In this document: positions 5,583 to 12,765 of the stretch, piece by piece
Layout: every line of letters begins with the position of its first letter
Numbering within the stretch: the stretch's first letter is position 1
Origin: an uncultured Bacilli bacterium
GTDB lineage: Bacteria > Bacillota_I > Bacilli_A > RF39 > UBA660
Assembly (NCBI GenBank): GCA_934101445.1
Contig: CAKORQ010000008.1
Location: 1-17,166, forward strand
Direction of reading: 5' to 3'
Length of the DNA stretch: 17,166 bases
Made by a program: the position numbers and the translations under genes
Notes under the pieces: generated by a model
The model's database searches: none
What the model was told of the DNA's origin: nothing
Seen by the model: the letters and a program-made list of their open reading frames with translations, nothing else

Positions 5583-5612
5583 AAAAAGATTAATAACTAT
5601 TTAATATTAACC
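5581..5612 (-). terminator. Intrinsic terminator of the murA transcript, overlapping the last stop codon
   Basis: On the minus strand, GGTTAATA pairs with TATTAATC (plus 5605-5612 and 5588-5595; 8 bp including one G-U) around a 9-base loop, followed by T7 (5581-5587). The stop codon of the SGNH-like gene (5609-5607) lies in the upstream arm. Confidence 0.75.
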
Positions 5613-6203
5613 TTCTATTTTCCAAGTAGAAATAATGTTGTTAAATAACTTATTAGCAATTATTTTATGGTCCTCAGTATCAAGAATATAATTATTATTA
5701 GCCTTTTTAGACAAGATACTGAATGTGTTTAGAAAATCAATTTTATATTTATGGGTTAAATCTTTTAGAAGATAATTAGACCTTAAGTTAATAGGGCTGA
5801 TATAGATAATTTGTTTAGAATTATACTTTCTTAAGAGTATAAATAGTTCTTCTAAATCAGAATAAATGTTAATTATATTTTCTTTTTCATAAAGTAGTTC
5901 AAAATCTCCTAAGTAGATGATTATAACATTAGAAGAGTTTAATTTTTCTTGAATATTATTATAATTGCTTTTAATTTTATCGATAGTATTTTCTATTTCT
6001 AAATTTTTTTTATGATAATCATTAATGGTAGTTGGTAATAGTTTTTCTAAATCTTTTTGTAAAAATGTACTAAAATTTTCTTTAACGGTGGTGGTCTCAT
6101 CATAAATAGTTGTTATCTTTATTTCTTGGTGAGTATTAGCAGTAAAAATAAGATAGGTTAAAATAACTGCTCCTAAAGATAAAAAGAATAATTTTACTTT
6201 CAT
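5607..6203 (-). CDS. Membrane-anchored protein with weak SGNH/GDSL-hydrolase resemblance
   Basis: A 198-residue protein with an N-terminal signal anchor (about residues 3-20), so most of it should be outside the membrane. The rest resembles a stripped-down SGNH fold: SNVIIIYLGDFELL (91-104) takes the place of the block III GxND strand, KQIIYISPINLRSNY (130-144) resembles the following strand, and ILDTEDHKIIANKLFNNI (173-190) resembles the closing block with its Asp/His and 'iA..l...I' helix. The usual N-terminal GDS nucleophile block is not recognisable (the equivalent strand reads TTIYDETT) and the Asp-His spacing is one residue off, so hydrolase activity is doubtful. It follows murA by 24 bases with GAGG before the ATG and shares the murA terminator, suggesting an envelope role. 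An unrelated fold is possible. Confidence 0.35.
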   Translation of the reverse strand: MKVKLFFLSLGAVILTYLIFTANTHQEIKITTIYDETTTVKENFSTFLQKDLEKLLPTTINDYHKKNLEIENTIDKIKSNYNNIQEKLNSSNVIIIYLGDFELLYEKENIINIYSDLEELFILLRKYNSKQIIYISPINLRSNYLLKDLTHKYKIDFLNTFSILSKKANNNYILDTEDHKIIANKLFNNIISTWKIEG

Positions 6204-6227
6204 AAGCCCTCACTTACTTAGTATAAT

Positions 6228-7478
6228 TTATTCTTCTATTTTTATTTTAGCACCAACCTTGGATAGTTTCGTATTAATATTTTCATAGCCTCTTAAAATA
6301 TGGTCGGCTTCATTTATGATGGTTTTGCCCTCAGCAATCAGACCCGCTAAGACTAAAGAAGCGCCGGCTCTTAGATCACTTGCGGTTACTTCGCAGCCAG
6401 TTAGGGCAGTAGGTCCAGTTATAAAGGCTTTATTACTAGTATTAGCAATGTTGGCCCCCATTTTATTTAAATAGGCGATATGTCCCATTCTAGTTTCATA
6501 AATAGTTTCTGTAAATGTGGAAATACCATGGGCTTGCGTAAGTAAAGTCTGCATAGTTTGGCCTAAGTCGGTTACAAATCCGGGATAAACTTGAGATGTA
6601 ATATTAACGGCTTTAAGATTTGTTTGCTTAGAAATTATAATTGAGTTTTCTTCTAAAATATAATCCACATTCATATTTGTTAAAGTATCAAGAAGACTTT
6701 TTAAATGCTTAGGTTCAATTTTATCAATAACTAAATGGTCGCCCGCGATGGCGCCAGCAATAATATAAGTGCCAGCCTCGATGCGATCAGGAATAGTGGT
6801 GATACTGCCTTTACTTAATTTTTTAACCCCAGTTATAGTAATAGTATCGGTACCAGCCCCTTTAATTTTGGCACCCATGCTTTTTAAGAAGTTAGCGATA
6901 TTTACTATTTCCGGCTCTTTAGCAGCATTAAATATCCTAGTCTGCCCATTGGCTTTTACGGCCGCTAACATAATATTTATAGTGGCGCCGACAGAAGGAA
7001 AATCAAAGGTAATATCAGCGCCATTTAATTCTTTGGCATCAATAATATATTTATCACCTTCAATTTTAACCGTAGCCCCTAGAGCCTCAAAACCTTTTAT
7101 GTGGTAATCAATAGGACGTTTACCAATTTTACAACCACCAGGAAAATACATTTCTACATGATGATACTTTGATAATAAAGAACCCATAAAGTAATAAGAA
7201 GCACGCAATTTTTTAGCAAGGGATTCTTCAATAACCTTATTTTCAACCGCACTTGTATCAATACTTAAGAGATTATTTTCATATTTATATTTTGCATTTA
7301 ATAGATTTAGAATTTCTAATAAAGCTCTAGTATCCGTTATGTCAGGAACATTATCAATTGTTACTTCATCATCACAAAGAATAGCCGCTGGTATTAAAGC
7401 AACAACACTGTTTTTAGCGCCACTTATCTCAATTGTACCACTTAATTTATTGGGTCCTTCAATTATTAATTTGGTCAT
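6228..7478 (-). CDS. murA: UDP-N-acetylglucosamine 1-carboxyvinyltransferase (MurA)
   Basis: MurA transfers enolpyruvate from PEP to UDP-GlcNAc, the first committed step of peptidoglycan synthesis, in the cytosol. At 416 residues it has the family's usual length and all landmarks: SGAKNSVVALIPA with Lys22-Asn23, the catalytic loop FPGGCKIGKRPIDYH with Cys116 (the residue alkylated by fosfomycin, so sensitivity is expected), VYPGFVTDLGQ with the catalytic Asp, and TASDLRAGASLVLAGL with the substrate arginine. GGGGTG lies about 7 bases before the ATG. It has its own promoter after a terminator and is followed by the SGNH-like gene. Low-GC Gram-positives often carry two murA copies; only one is seen here. 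DUF1146 and spoIID elsewhere in the window suggest the murAA type. Confidence 0.96.
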   Translation of the reverse strand: MTKLIIEGPNKLSGTIEISGAKNSVVALIPAAILCDDEVTIDNVPDITDTRALLEILNLLNAKYKYENNLLSIDTSAVENKVIEESLAKKLRASYYFMGSLLSKYHHVEMYFPGGCKIGKRPIDYHIKGFEALGATVKIEGDKYIIDAKELNGADITFDFPSVGATINIMLAAVKANGQTRIFNAAKEPEIVNIANFLKSMGAKIKGAGTDTITITGVKKLSKGSITTIPDRIEAGTYIIAGAIAGDHLVIDKIEPKHLKSLLDTLTNMNVDYILEENSIIISKQTNLKAVNITSQVYPGFVTDLGQTMQTLLTQAHGISTFTETIYETRMGHIAYLNKMGANIANTSNKAFITGPTALTGCEVTASDLRAGASLVLAGLIAEGKTIINEADHILRGYENINTKLSKVGAKIKIEE

Positions 7479-7505
7479 ATATTACACCCCATCTAACTAT
7501 TAATA

Positions 7506-7534
7506 ACTATATCTAATTTACTACATTAAGTCAA
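7506..7534 (-). promoter_or_regulatory. murA promoter
   Basis: On the minus strand: TTGACT (7529-7534), exactly 17 bases, TATAGT (7506-7511), about 28 bases before the murA start. It begins 3 bases beyond the T-tract of the preceding terminator. Confidence 0.7.
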
Positions 7535-7536
7535 AT

Positions 7537-7573
7537 AAAAAACATCTATAAAACTATATTATAGATATTTTTT
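7537..7573 (-). terminator. Intrinsic terminator downstream of spoIIR
   Basis: A 13-bp hairpin (A6-C-ATCTAT at 7537-7549 with ATAGAT-A-T6 at 7561-7573, one G-U on the minus strand) with an 11-base loop. It has T-tracts on both sides, so it could stop transcription in either direction; only the minus-strand gene spoIIR ends here. Confidence 0.8.
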
Positions 7574-7639
7574 ATTATTCACTATTTAATCATATTTTTG
7601 ACTTTTTAAAGCAAATTAATATTTAGATAATTATACCCT

Positions 7640-8131
7640 TCAATTATATTTTAATAAAACCTCTTTAACGTAGGATTTATATTCTATATCCGTAGTATTT
7701 TTACTTTCATCAATAAGACATAAAGGAGGATACATTACACACCAAAAGTTTTCACCTATGCCCTGACCCAAAGTTATAACTAAAGAATTATAGTAACCCG
7801 CCGGATATTTTATTCCTTTATAAGTTTTAGAGGGAAAGAAATTATTACCATAGGATATATTATATTTAACCTGATAATTATCTAAAATTGTTTGCAAAGT
7901 AGTCATATTATTTTTAATATAGTTGTCAATATCTGTAGATTTGGTTACTCCTGGTAATATTTGTTTCATGATATCTTCTTTAATTTTAGTTTTAGTTAAT
8001 TGGTCTTGAAAGTTATTGGAATTAGCAATTATGCGAAAGCGAACAGCATCATTAGGAATTATTATTTCTTCTTTGTTAGCATTTAAATAAAATAATGCAA
8101 TAATACTTAAAATAACTATAATCTTTTTTAT
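7640..8131 (-). CDS. spoIIR: Stage II sporulation protein R (SpoIIR), apparently starting at ATA
   Basis: SpoIIR is made in the forespore, is secreted and triggers SpoIIGA to process pro-sigma-E in the mother cell. The open frame from 8131 encodes about 163 residues: a signal peptide (about 2-18), then IPNDAVRFRIIANSNNFQDQ (25-44), matching the family's IP..AIR.RViANSDS..DQ block, and GENFWCVMYPPLC (126-138), the family's C-terminal signature. An in-frame TGA lies just upstream, and no ATG, GTG or TTG occurs before residue 55 (ATG at 7969), which would delete the signal peptide and the conserved block. The codon where the start belongs is ATA (8131-8129), followed by AAA AAG, with GGGTGA 6 bases upstream. 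The sense of the frame is intact, so this is either a rare start codon, a start-loss mutation or a sequence error. It follows prmC as in Bacillus. Confidence 0.8.
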   Translation of the reverse strand: MKKIIVILSIIALFYLNANKEEIIIPNDAVRFRIIANSNNFQDQLTKTKIKEDIMKQILPGVTKSTDIDNYIKNNMTTLQTILDNYQVKYNISYGNNFFPSKTYKGIKYPAGYYNSLVITLGQGIGENFWCVMYPPLCLIDESKNTTDIEYKSYVKEVLLKYN

Positions 8132-8160
8132 AAAAAATCACCCAACTTAATATTGAGTGA
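8132..8160 (-). terminator. Intrinsic terminator of prfA-prmC, abutting the spoIIR start
   Basis: On the minus strand, TCACTCAA pairs with TTGGGTGA (8 bp, one G-U) around a 7-base loop and is followed by T6 and then the ATA codon of spoIIR. The downstream arm contains the GGGTGA that would serve as the spoIIR SD, so folding would both terminate transcription and hide the ribosome site. Confidence 0.75.
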
Positions 8161-8172
8161 ATTAATTATTTT

Positions 8173-8913
8173 TTATTCATTTATTATAAAAATATATCTA
8201 TCTTTACAGGATAAATCTTTTTTTAATTGAATATAAGAATGAGGATAATAAAGTCTGGCTATATTAGTAATATCTTGTCCTTGGGTACAACCAATTTCAA
8301 AAGCAATTATATTTCTTTTATCTAAAAATTCCTTACTTCTTTTTAAGATTATTTCATAAAATTCTAAACCATTATTATTGGCAAATAAAGCATTTTGAGG
8401 TTCATACTTAGTTGCTGGGTCAACTGGTTCATCATAGTTAACATAAGGGGGATTACTTACTAAGATATTATATTTTTTATTGATAGTACAATTTTTAATA
8501 TCACCTAAAGCAAAATTGACATTGGCATTATTTAACACGGCATTAGTACTGGCTAAATCGATAGCATCTTTAGATATATCAAGAGCATCAACCGTGGTAT
8601 TTAATTCTTTAGCCAAAGTTATGGCAATACAACCACTACCAGTGCCAATTTCTAAAATTTTAAGAGGAGGGTAATTGATTTGATTTTTAATTATCTTTAT
8701 TAAGTTATCAACTAGTCCTTCGGTTTCAAAACGAGGAATTAGGGCTCTTTTATCAACTTTTATCGTATATCCATAAAAGTCAACATCACCAATTAAATAT
8801 TGAATAGGGTAGTCATTATTAATTTTTTTAATTATCTCCGCCATATTATCAGGATATAATTTTTTTAATAATTCATAATCGGTATTAGAAATATATCTTT
8901 CTTTTTTTATCAT
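8173..8913 (-). CDS. prmC: Peptide chain release factor N5-glutamine methyltransferase (PrmC/HemK)
   Basis: PrmC uses S-adenosylmethionine to methylate the glutamine of the GGQ motif in release factors, raising termination efficiency. In this 246-residue protein, QYLIGDVDFYGY (38-49) and ALIPRFETEGLVD match the family's linker region, ILEIGTGSGCIAITLA (86-101) is the SAM-binding motif I, and SNPPYVNYDEP carries the catalytic NPPY (154-157) that holds the substrate glutamine. It is shorter than usual (about 275-285) because the N-terminal helical RF-binding domain is trimmed. The start codon overlaps the prfA stop by one base (TAATG), implying translational coupling, and prfA encodes its substrate. 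The terminator after it closes the operon. Confidence 0.94.
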   Translation of the reverse strand: MIKKERYISNTDYELLKKLYPDNMAEIIKKINNDYPIQYLIGDVDFYGYTIKVDKRALIPRFETEGLVDNLIKIIKNQINYPPLKILEIGTGSGCIAITLAKELNTTVDALDISKDAIDLASTNAVLNNANVNFALGDIKNCTINKKYNILVSNPPYVNYDEPVDPATKYEPQNALFANNNGLEFYEIILKRSKEFLDKRNIIAFEIGCTQGQDITNIARLYYPHSYIQLKKDLSCKDRYIFIINE

Positions 8914-9965
8914 TATTCGCCTGCTAGTTTTAATCTTTGATCTTCCGTAATTAAAGCCTCGATAATTGGGTCTAAATTACCTTCCATTACACGATCAAGT
9001 TCCATAATAGAGAAATTAATGCGATGGTCAGTAACACGATTTTGTGGATAATTATATGTTCTTATTTTTTCACTGCGATCACCAGTGCCAATTTTTTTAC
9101 GAGATTCACCTACTTGTTGCTCTTTTTCGGCTAAGGCAGCATCATGTAATTTGGCGGCTAGCATTTTCATAGCCTTTTCTTTATTTTTTAATTGAGAGCG
9201 TTCAACCTGACAAGTAACAATCGTATTCGTAGGTACATGAGTAATACGAACGGCAGAGTTGGAAGTATTTACGGACTGCCCACCTGCTCCACTTGAATGG
9301 TAAACATCAATTTTTAAGTCGGTTTCTTTAATTTCAACATCGTTAATGTTTACTTCGGGCATAACTAGGACGGTAGCAGTAGAAGTATGGACACGCCCAC
9401 CAGCCTCAGTTACGGGAACTCTTTGCACACGATGAGATCCGCTTTCAAATTTTAATTTTGAATATACACTTTCGCCTCTTATCATAAATTCAATTTGCGA
9501 ATAGCCTCCGGCTGAGCCTTCAAGTTCATGAAGAACTTCAATTTTCCAATTATTTTTTTCGGCATATCTTGTATACATACGATATAAATCACCAGCAAAA
9601 ATATTGGCCTCATCACCACCAGCTGCTCCTCTTATTTCCATAATAATATTTTTATCATCGTTAGGATCTTTAGGAATTAATAATAGTTGTAATTCTTTTT
9701 CTAAGTTGGCTTTTTTAGTAGTAGCAGTAGTAATTTCTTCTTCAGCTAAATCTTTTAAATCAGGGTCATTTAACATTTCTTTAGCCTCATTAATGGTTTC
9801 ATCGCACTTTTGATATTCATTATATTTTAAAACTATCTCTTCTAAATCTGATTTTTCTTTAGATAATTTTCTTAATTTATTATAATCTTGTAAAACATCG
9901 TCATGAGTTAATTCTTCTACTAACTCTTGATATTTAGCAGTAATATTTTGTAATCTTTCTATCAT
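8913..9965 (-). CDS. prfA: Peptide chain release factor 1 (RF1)
   Basis: RF1 recognises UAA and UAG stop codons and triggers peptide release on the ribosome. With the start at 9965 (MIERLQNITAKY) the protein has 350 residues, close to the family norm (about 355-360); AAAGGAAGA precedes that ATG, while an upstream in-frame ATG adds 17 hydrophobic residues with no SD. Landmarks: IRGAAGGDEANIFAGDLYRMY (111-131), HRVQRVPVTEAGGRVHTSTAT with the PVT stop-codon-reading tripeptide (184-186, PxT marks RF1 rather than RF2's SPF), and SSGAGGQSVN with the catalytic GGQ (228-230) methylated by PrmC. It leads a two-gene operon with prmC. Confidence 0.97.
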   Translation of the reverse strand: MIERLQNITAKYQELVEELTHDDVLQDYNKLRKLSKEKSDLEEIVLKYNEYQKCDETINEAKEMLNDPDLKDLAEEEITTATTKKANLEKELQLLLIPKDPNDDKNIIMEIRGAAGGDEANIFAGDLYRMYTRYAEKNNWKIEVLHELEGSAGGYSQIEFMIRGESVYSKLKFESGSHRVQRVPVTEAGGRVHTSTATVLVMPEVNINDVEIKETDLKIDVYHSSGAGGQSVNTSNSAVRITHVPTNTIVTCQVERSQLKNKEKAMKMLAAKLHDAALAEKEQQVGESRKKIGTGDRSEKIRTYNYPQNRVTDHRINFSIMELDRVMEGNLDPIIEALITEDQRLKLAGE

Positions 9966-9987
9966 AAAAAGTCTTCCTTTCTCGTTA

Positions 9988-10016
9988 ATTATATAGGTAA
10001 TTGATAAAAAAAGCAA
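9988..10016 (-). promoter_or_regulatory. prfA-prmC promoter
   Basis: On the minus strand: TTGCTT (10011-10016), 17 bases, then perfect TATAAT (9988-9993), giving a leader of roughly 20 bases. The -35 lies within the downstream arm and T-tract of the rpoE terminator. Confidence 0.55.
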
Positions 10017-10032
10017 TTATTTTTAAATTGCT
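10006..10032 (-). terminator. Intrinsic terminator of the argS-rpoE transcript
   Basis: On the minus strand, AGCAATT (10026-10032) pairs with AATTGCT (10012-10018) around a 7-base loop, followed by T6-7 (10006-10012). It lies about 45 bases past the rpoE stop. Confidence 0.8.
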
Positions 10033-10052
10033 AATTTTGGGATTATTTTATT

Positions 10053-10081
10053 TTAGTTTATAAGAATTCTTATTAAACTAA
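10053..10081 (-). repeat. Long hairpin over the rpoE stop codon
   Basis: TTAGTTTA (10053-10060) pairs with TAAACTAA (10074-10081), continued by TAAG/CTTA around AATT, with one bulged base: about 12 bp in all. The rpoE stop codon (10080-10078) is inside the arm. No T-tract follows, so it is probably a 3'-end stability or processing structure placed before the true terminator. Confidence 0.6.
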
Positions 10082-10518
10082 TCTAAATTACTATTTTCTT
10101 CATCAGAATCATCATTTACTACAACTAATCCTTGTAAGTCATCGTCATCATCATCAGTTGGTTCATCTTCGTCATAATAAACATTTTCATCATTTTCTTC
10201 AAGTTCTTCGTCTTCTTCTTCAAGATTGGCGTCAATATCTTCTTCATCGTCTTCAATAATTATCTTGGCTTGATGGCGACTTCTTAAATCCCAGAAACCT
10301 TTTTCTAACATGATAAAACGATGATCAGTTGATAGTACTTGGAAAAAATCCGCAATTTTTGCTTCATATTCCTCATTAGATAGTCCTAATAAATCACATA
10401 TTTGTTTAAAAAGGTCAGTAATTTTTACTTTTTCTCCTGATGATTCTAATATCATATAGGCTATATCGTCATAACTTTTTGATTCTAATTCTTCTTTTGA
10501 TAAATCAGTAATTTTCAT
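10078..10518 (-). CDS. rpoE: DNA-directed RNA polymerase delta subunit
   Basis: Delta binds RNA polymerase in low-GC Gram-positives, increasing promoter selectivity and recycling through its acidic tail, which mimics nucleic acid. The 146-residue protein has an N-terminal HARE-HTH domain (about 10-85: SYDDIAYMILESSGEKVKI, KIADFFQVLSTDHRFIML, GFWDLRSRH) and, from about residue 90, a tail made mostly of Asp and Glu, including a run of six aspartates. Length is somewhat shorter than in Bacillus (173). AGGAGG lies 7 bases before the ATG, and the argS stop is 11 bases upstream, so the two are co-transcribed, as in the Bacillus ywiB-argS-rpoE cluster. A strong hairpin covers the stop codon and a terminator follows. 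Confidence 0.94.
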   Translation of the reverse strand: MKITDLSKEELESKSYDDIAYMILESSGEKVKITDLFKQICDLLGLSNEEYEAKIADFFQVLSTDHRFIMLEKGFWDLRSRHQAKIIIEDDEEDIDANLEEEDEELEENDENVYYDEDEPTDDDDDDLQGLVVVNDDSDEENSNLD

Positions 10519-10529
10519 ATATATTCCTC

Positions 10530-12278
10530 CTACATTTTTTCAGGTATTTCAATACCTAGTATATTCAATAGTTTAATATTATTCTCATAAATTATTTTTG
10601 TCAATGTTAACCATGATTCTCTAGTAGCATTATTTTCTTCAATTAACACTTTATTGCCGGAATAGAAATTATTATAAAGATTGGTTACTTTATATAAATA
10701 ATCGGCTATATCACTTAAAGACTTAGTATTAAAAGATTTATCTATTATACTTCTTAAAGTGGTAGTAGTAAGTATGATTTCTCTTTCAATATCAGTTGTA
10801 ATTTGCTGATAGTTTTGATAAGAAATGTTATTTTCTTTGGCTTTAGCAAGCAACGACTTCATTCTAATAGTAGAATAAAGAAGATATGGACCCGTTTTGC
10901 CTTGTAAATCACTAAATTTTACGGGGTCAAAATTGTAATCTTTACCACGGAAAGGAATAAGATCGGCATACTTTACAGTAGCAATCCCAACAATTTCCGC
11001 AATTTTTTCTCTTTCTTTGCCAGTAATACTAGGCATTATTTTACGTTCGCATTCAGTAGTTACCATGTTTAGTAAATCTTCTAAACGCATAACGCCACCA
11101 TCACGAGTTTTAAAAGGTTTACCATCACTACCGTTCATAGTGCCAAAGGGAATATACTCTAGTTTAGTATCTTCACTTACGATTTTAGCCTTACGAACGG
11201 CTCTAAATACCTGTTCGAAATGAAGGGCTTGACGAGCATCGGCTAAATACCAAATCTCATCAGGATTCCACTTTTTCATACGTTCCCAAATACAAGCCAT
11301 ATCCGTTGTTTGATAAGAGGCAGAGCCATTGCTTTTTTCTAAAATTACAGGAGGAACCTCATGATCATCATTTTCTTCATTAACATAAATCACCTTGGCA
11401 CCATTAGATTCTTCAACCAACCCTAAAGAATTAAGATAAACAGTCATTTCTGGAATATATTTACTACCGTCAGATTCTCCTTCCCAAATATCAAAGGTTG
11501 TATTAAGACGATCATAAGTTTTCTTAATATCTTCTTTAGAAATTTTCATAATAGCATTCCATAAAGCCATTAAACCTTTTTTGCCTTCTTGAAAATCAAC
11601 CGTCATTTGGCGAGCTGCTTCTAGATAACTTTCATCTTCTTTGGCTTTGGTGCTGGCAAGAGGATAAATTTCTATCAAGTCATTATTAGTAATAGGTAAG
11701 TCCTCAGGATATTCGCCGGTATAATTTTCATCAAAATACGGTAAATCAGGATATCTATTTTTTATTTCCGTCATGACAAGGCCAATTGGTCTACCAAAAT
11801 CGCCTAAGTGAGCATCACTATAAGTTTTATTGCCTAAAGCAAGCGCCAATCTTTTTAATGCCTCACCAATATTAGCAGAACGTAAATGTCCAACATGGAG
11901 AGCCTTAGCCACGTTAGCGCCGCCATAATCAAAGAAAATAGTCTTTTTATTATTGTTGTAGTAATTCCAGTTAATATCATTATTTAAACGATTAAAGTAA
12001 TCAATTAATGTCTGATTTTTAAAGGAAAAATTAATAAAACCTGGTCCGGCTATATTTACATTATCGTATCTATCATCTTTATTTAAAGCCTCAACAATAA
12101 TACTCGCTATTTCTCTTGGATTTTTATGTAATTTACCGGCTAAATTCATCGCCCCATTATATTGATAATCACCAAGTTCTTTTCGAGCCGAAGGACTTAA
12201 GGTTACACTTTCCACTTCGAAACCACATTTTTTTATTAAATTTAACCAATAGGCTTGTTCTTCTTCAATAAAACTCAT
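10530..12278 (-). CDS. argS: Arginyl-tRNA synthetase
   Basis: ArgRS attaches arginine to tRNA-Arg in the cytosol. This class I synthetase has 582 residues, within the usual 550-590. The N-terminal tRNA-contact domain covers about 1-110. The HIGH-type motif is GGANVAKALHVGHLRSANIG (HVGH at 128-131), and the KMSKS region reads GTMNGSDGKPFKTRDGG (379-395), the relaxed form common in ArgRS. The DALR-type anticodon-binding helices follow at about 460-582, starting near GKTGPYLLYSTIRMKSLL. GGAAAGGTG lies before the ATG. It is the middle gene of DUF1934-argS-rpoE. I see no T-box-like leader; any promoter is upstream of DUF1934. Confidence 0.97.
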   Translation of the reverse strand: MSFIEEEQAYWLNLIKKCGFEVESVTLSPSARKELGDYQYNGAMNLAGKLHKNPREIASIIVEALNKDDRYDNVNIAGPGFINFSFKNQTLIDYFNRLNNDINWNYYNNNKKTIFFDYGGANVAKALHVGHLRSANIGEALKRLALALGNKTYSDAHLGDFGRPIGLVMTEIKNRYPDLPYFDENYTGEYPEDLPITNNDLIEIYPLASTKAKEDESYLEAARQMTVDFQEGKKGLMALWNAIMKISKEDIKKTYDRLNTTFDIWEGESDGSKYIPEMTVYLNSLGLVEESNGAKVIYVNEENDDHEVPPVILEKSNGSASYQTTDMACIWERMKKWNPDEIWYLADARQALHFEQVFRAVRKAKIVSEDTKLEYIPFGTMNGSDGKPFKTRDGGVMRLEDLLNMVTTECERKIMPSITGKEREKIAEIVGIATVKYADLIPFRGKDYNFDPVKFSDLQGKTGPYLLYSTIRMKSLLAKAKENNISYQNYQQITTDIEREIILTTTTLRSIIDKSFNTKSLSDIADYLYKVTNLYNNFYSGNKVLIEENNATRESWLTLTKIIYENNIKLLNILGIEIPEKM

Positions 12279-12307
12279 AATTCTAACACCTTTCCTTTTT
12301 AAGCAAA

Positions 12308-12664
12308 TTAGAAATTAATTTCTAACTTGGTAAATTGATCATCACTTTCCAACTGATAATATAACTCTAATTTATTATTTTGAACACTAAATTCTGCACT
12401 ATCAACAATTATATCCACATAAGCATCTAATTCTTTTAAAAGATATTGACACTTATGCTTACCTTTTTTACTAACGATAAGTTCCAATGTCGATTCTTTG
12501 TTATCTCTAGTTAGGACTAAGGTTTCATCAGAAATAGTAATAGTATTTAGGACATCTTCTAGTAAAAACTCATATTTATTATCATTTTTAGCATAACTTA
12601 ATGACTTTTCTTCTAAATATAAATCATTATTTTTATATAATTTTAAACTTAGGGAATTATTCAA
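12308..12664 (-). CDS. DUF1934 (YwiB-type) beta-barrel protein
   Basis: This 118-residue protein matches the DUF1934/YwiB family, small calycin-like beta-barrels of unknown function encoded directly upstream of argS in many Bacilli. Alternating hydrophobic strands are visible throughout (LSLKLYKN, KYEFLLEDVLNTITIS, ETLVLTR, STLELIVSKKGKHKCQYLL, VDIIVDSAEFSVQNNKLELYYQL). The start is TTG, with GGAGG 9 bases upstream and no ATG or GTG alternative nearby. It is 29 bases upstream of argS and shares its promoter. The match is based on position, size and strand pattern as much as on individual residues. Confidence 0.75.
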   Translation of the reverse strand: MNNSLSLKLYKNNDLYLEEKSLSYAKNDNKYEFLLEDVLNTITISDETLVLTRDNKESTLELIVSKKGKHKCQYLLKELDAYVDIIVDSAEFSVQNNKLELYYQLESDDQFTKLEINF

Positions 12665-12694
12665 AATATATTACCTCCGTTTTTTTTCTAAAAC

Positions 12695-12723
12695 ATTATA
12701 ACATAGGTCTTTTAAAATAACTA
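12695..12723 (-). promoter_or_regulatory. Promoter of DUF1934-argS-rpoE in the divergent spacer
   Basis: On the minus strand: TGT plus perfect TATAAT (12695-12700), an extended -10; the -35 (TAGTTA, 12718-12723) is poor. The 101-bp spacer also has to serve the divergent PBP gene, for which only a loose CATAAT (12745-12750) is seen. Confidence 0.55.
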
Positions 12724-12765
12724 CATAAATTAAATATTTTTTTACATAATAAAAAGGGTGAGGGT

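Noticed and set aside
7631..7645. UGA read as tryptophan (mycoplasma code)
   Set aside because: spoIIR ends at TGA at the expected protein end, tryptophans in the large genes are TGG, and no conserved frame is interrupted by TGA. The next stop after that TGA is only three codons further, so this single case is not decisive alone.
9966..10016. N-terminal extension of RF1
   Set aside because: It would add 17 hydrophobic residues unlike any RF1 and would overlap the prfA promoter and the rpoE terminator.
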